Positions 62,848 through 64,000 of a stretch of 64,000 nt of DNA are shown here, one piece after another. The notes below the pieces were generated by a model. It made no database searches, was not told the DNA's origin, and saw only the letters and a program-made list of their open reading frames with translations. The stretch covers positions 1 through 64,000 of the forward strand of contig CM075103.1 in assembly GCA_037576195.1 (NCBI GenBank). The letters are read 5' to 3'. The stretch comes from Phytoseiulus persimilis (taxonomy: Eukaryota; Arthropoda; Arachnida; Mesostigmata; Phytoseiidae). Both the position numbers and the translations under genes were made by a program. The stretch's first letter is position 1; each line of letters begins with the position of its first letter.

Positions 62848-64000
62848 AAGCTAAATTCCACAAGCATACATTAGCTCAAGGCTAAGACTAAATTTCGGAA
62901 GCATGCCTTGGCCCAAGACTGAAATCCACAAGCATACATTAGCTTAAGGCTAACACTGAATTTCAGAAGCATACCTTAGCCTAAGACTGAATTCCACAAG
63001 CATACATTAGCTCAACGCTAAGACCAGATTTCAGAAGCATGCCTTCGCCCAAGGCGAATTTTCAGAAGCATGCCCTAGCCTGAGGCGAATTTTCAGAAGC
63101 ATGCCCTAGCCTAAGGCGAATTTTCAGAAGCATGCCTTGGCCCAAGACTGAATTCCACGAGCATACATTAGCTCAACGCTAAGACTAAATTTCAGAAGCA
63201 TGCCTTAGCCCAAGACTAAATTCCACAAGCATACATTAGCTCAACGCTAAGACTAAATTTCAGAAGCATGCCTTAGCCTAGGACTAAATTTCAGAAGCAT
63301 ACATTAGCTCAAAGCTAAGACTAAATTTCAGAAGCATGCCTTAGCCCAAGACTGAATTCCACAAGCATGCATTAGCTCGAAGCTAAGACTAAATTTCAGA
63401 AGCAAGCCTTAGCCTAAGGTTAATTTTCAGAAGCATGCCTTAGCCTAAGACTAAATTCCACAAGCATACATTAGCTCAACGCTAAATTCCACAAGCATAC
63501 ATTAGCTCAAGGCTAAGACTAAATTTCGGAAGCATGCCTTGGCCCAAGACTGAAATCCACAAGCATACATTAGCTTAAGGCTAACACTGAATTTCAGAAG
63601 CATACCTTAGCCTAAGACTGAATTCCACAAGCATACATTAGCTCAACGCTAAGACCAGATTTCAGAAGCATGCCTTCGCCCAAGGCGAATTTTCAGAAGC
63701 ATGCCCTAGCCTGAGGCGAATTTTCAGAAGCATGCCCTAGCCTAAGGCGAATTTTCAGAAGCATGCCTTGGCCCAAGACTGAATTCCACGAGCATACATT
63801 AGCTCAACGCTAAGACTAAATTTCAGAAGCATGCCTTAGCCCAAGACTAAATTCCACAAGCATACATTAGCTCAACGCTAAGACTAAATTTCAGAAGCAT
63901 GCCTTAGCCTAGGACTAAATTTCAGAAGCATACATTAGCTCAAAGCTAAGACTAAATTTCAGAAGCATGCCTTAGCCCAAGACTGAATTCCACAAGCATA
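62848..64000 (+). repeat. 631-bp tandem pair, second copy cut by the window end
   Basis: CTAAATTCCACAAGC at 62,851 and 63,482, TTTCGGAAG at 62,893 and 63,524, and TTCGCC-CAA-GGCGAA at 63,044 and 63,675 are all 631 bp apart. I saw no difference over the roughly 520 bp that can be compared. The second unit is incomplete at 64,000. Confidence 0.9.
63044..63058 (+). other. Perfect dyad TTCGCC-CAA-GGCGAA
   Basis: Here the left arm has changed from the usual TTAGCC to TTCGCC, which restores full complementarity to a GGCGAA right arm. The same dyad recurs at 63,675-63,689 in the second 631-bp unit. In most other GGCGAA monomers the left arm is TTAGCC, leaving one mismatch. Confidence 0.75.

Larger units (their letters stand above)
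1..64000 (+). repeat. Satellite array, 31/37/40-bp monomers, entire window
   Basis: Every part of the window is a direct repeat of a short monomer. All monomers I read lie in the same orientation (TTAGCY arm, then right arm, then linker on the plus strand), and I found no inverted block. Monomer lengths are 31, 37 and 40 bp, with rarer 34- and 38-bp forms. No unique sequence, transposon or gene interrupts the array, and both window edges fall within repeats. The plus strand is richer in A than T and in C than G: a typical 37-mer has 16 A, 9 T, 7 C, 5 G, and a typical 31-mer has 11 A, 6 T, 10 C, 4 G. The family is not one I recognise. A eukaryotic heterochromatic location is inferred from array length and HOR organisation. 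Confidence 0.97.

Noticed and set aside
1-64000. CRISPR array (31-bp repeat with 37-bp spacer, 68-bp period)
   Set aside because: The 31 and 37 bp lengths resemble a repeat and spacer, but the 37-bp elements are themselves repeated throughout and homologous to the 31-bp ones. There are no unique spacers, no leader and no cas genes.
1-64000. Telomeric repeat (GCCTAA, TTAGGC-like hexamers inside monomers)
   Set aside because: GCCTAAGACTAA contains one copy of the nematode telomere hexamer and a near copy, but never a perfect tandem run. The hexamers are better explained as the right arms of the dyad, whose other forms (AGCTAA, GGCGAA) are not telomeric.
1-64000. CENP-B box or known centromeric satellite
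   Set aside because: I found no match to the mammalian CENP-B box pattern (core TTCG and CGGG), and the monomer is far shorter than alpha satellite. A centromeric role remains possible but unsupported by the sequence.
1-64000. Plasmid or phage iteron-type replication origin
   Set aside because: Iterons are short clusters of identical sites next to replication genes. Here the repeats fill 64 kb with nested HORs and there are no genes.

Overview
The whole 64 kb window is one uninterrupted, head-to-tail satellite DNA array. I see no gene, RNA gene, transposon or other unique sequence in it. Both ends cut the array mid-repeat, so it extends beyond the window on both sides. A tandem array this long with nested higher-order repeats (HORs) points to a eukaryotic chromosome, most likely heterochromatin (centromeric, pericentromeric or subtelomeric). 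I do not recognise the satellite family and cannot name the organism.

Nearly every monomer follows one plan: a left arm (TTAGCT or TTAGCC), a 3-nt spacer (usually CAA, TGA or TAA), one or two 6-nt right arms (AGCTAA, GGCTAA, CGCTAA, GACTAA, GGCGAA), then a 16-nt linker (such as ATTTCAGAAGCATACA, ATTCCACAAGCATACA or TTTTCAGAAGCATGCC). One right arm gives 31 bp and two give 37 bp. Two arms plus a 19-nt linker ending AAAAACAGCCAACC give 40 bp. A 3-bp linker deletion gives 34 bp. Left arm, spacer and right arm form a 15-bp dyad with at most about one mismatch in each common subtype.

Layout. Left domain (1-42,206): 31/37-bp mixtures with blocks of 40-mers, built from repeated copying. A roughly 4.5 kb block starting near 2,571 recurs near 14,644, 21,190 and 34,649. 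There is a 2,160-bp tandem pair at 9,993-14,312, a 1,035-bp pair at about 18,998-21,067 and a 1,103-bp pair at about 28,303-30,508. A block of about 10.8 kb (17,925-28,710) recurs at 31,384-42,206 with an offset of 13,459-13,496 bp. Middle domain (42,207-53,640): more divergent, mostly 37+31 (68-bp) dimers, with patches full of single-base indels, the worst at 42,190-43,815 and 46,775-47,190. Right domain (53,640-64,000): regular again, with its own variants (CCCACGAG linkers, the 34-bp monomer), a 2.5 kb block repeated after about 3.23 kb, a 1,228-bp pair and a 631-bp pair cut by the window end.

The nested duplications, with copies from a few bp to 13 kb apart that are almost identical, are the expected product of unequal exchange and gene conversion. 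Nothing here codes for protein. Monomer stop codons fall in every frame, and the one 61-codon open frame (43,556-43,741, minus) exists only because indels in that patch remove stops. Block boundaries are accurate to about one monomer, because breakpoints lie inside homologous repeats.
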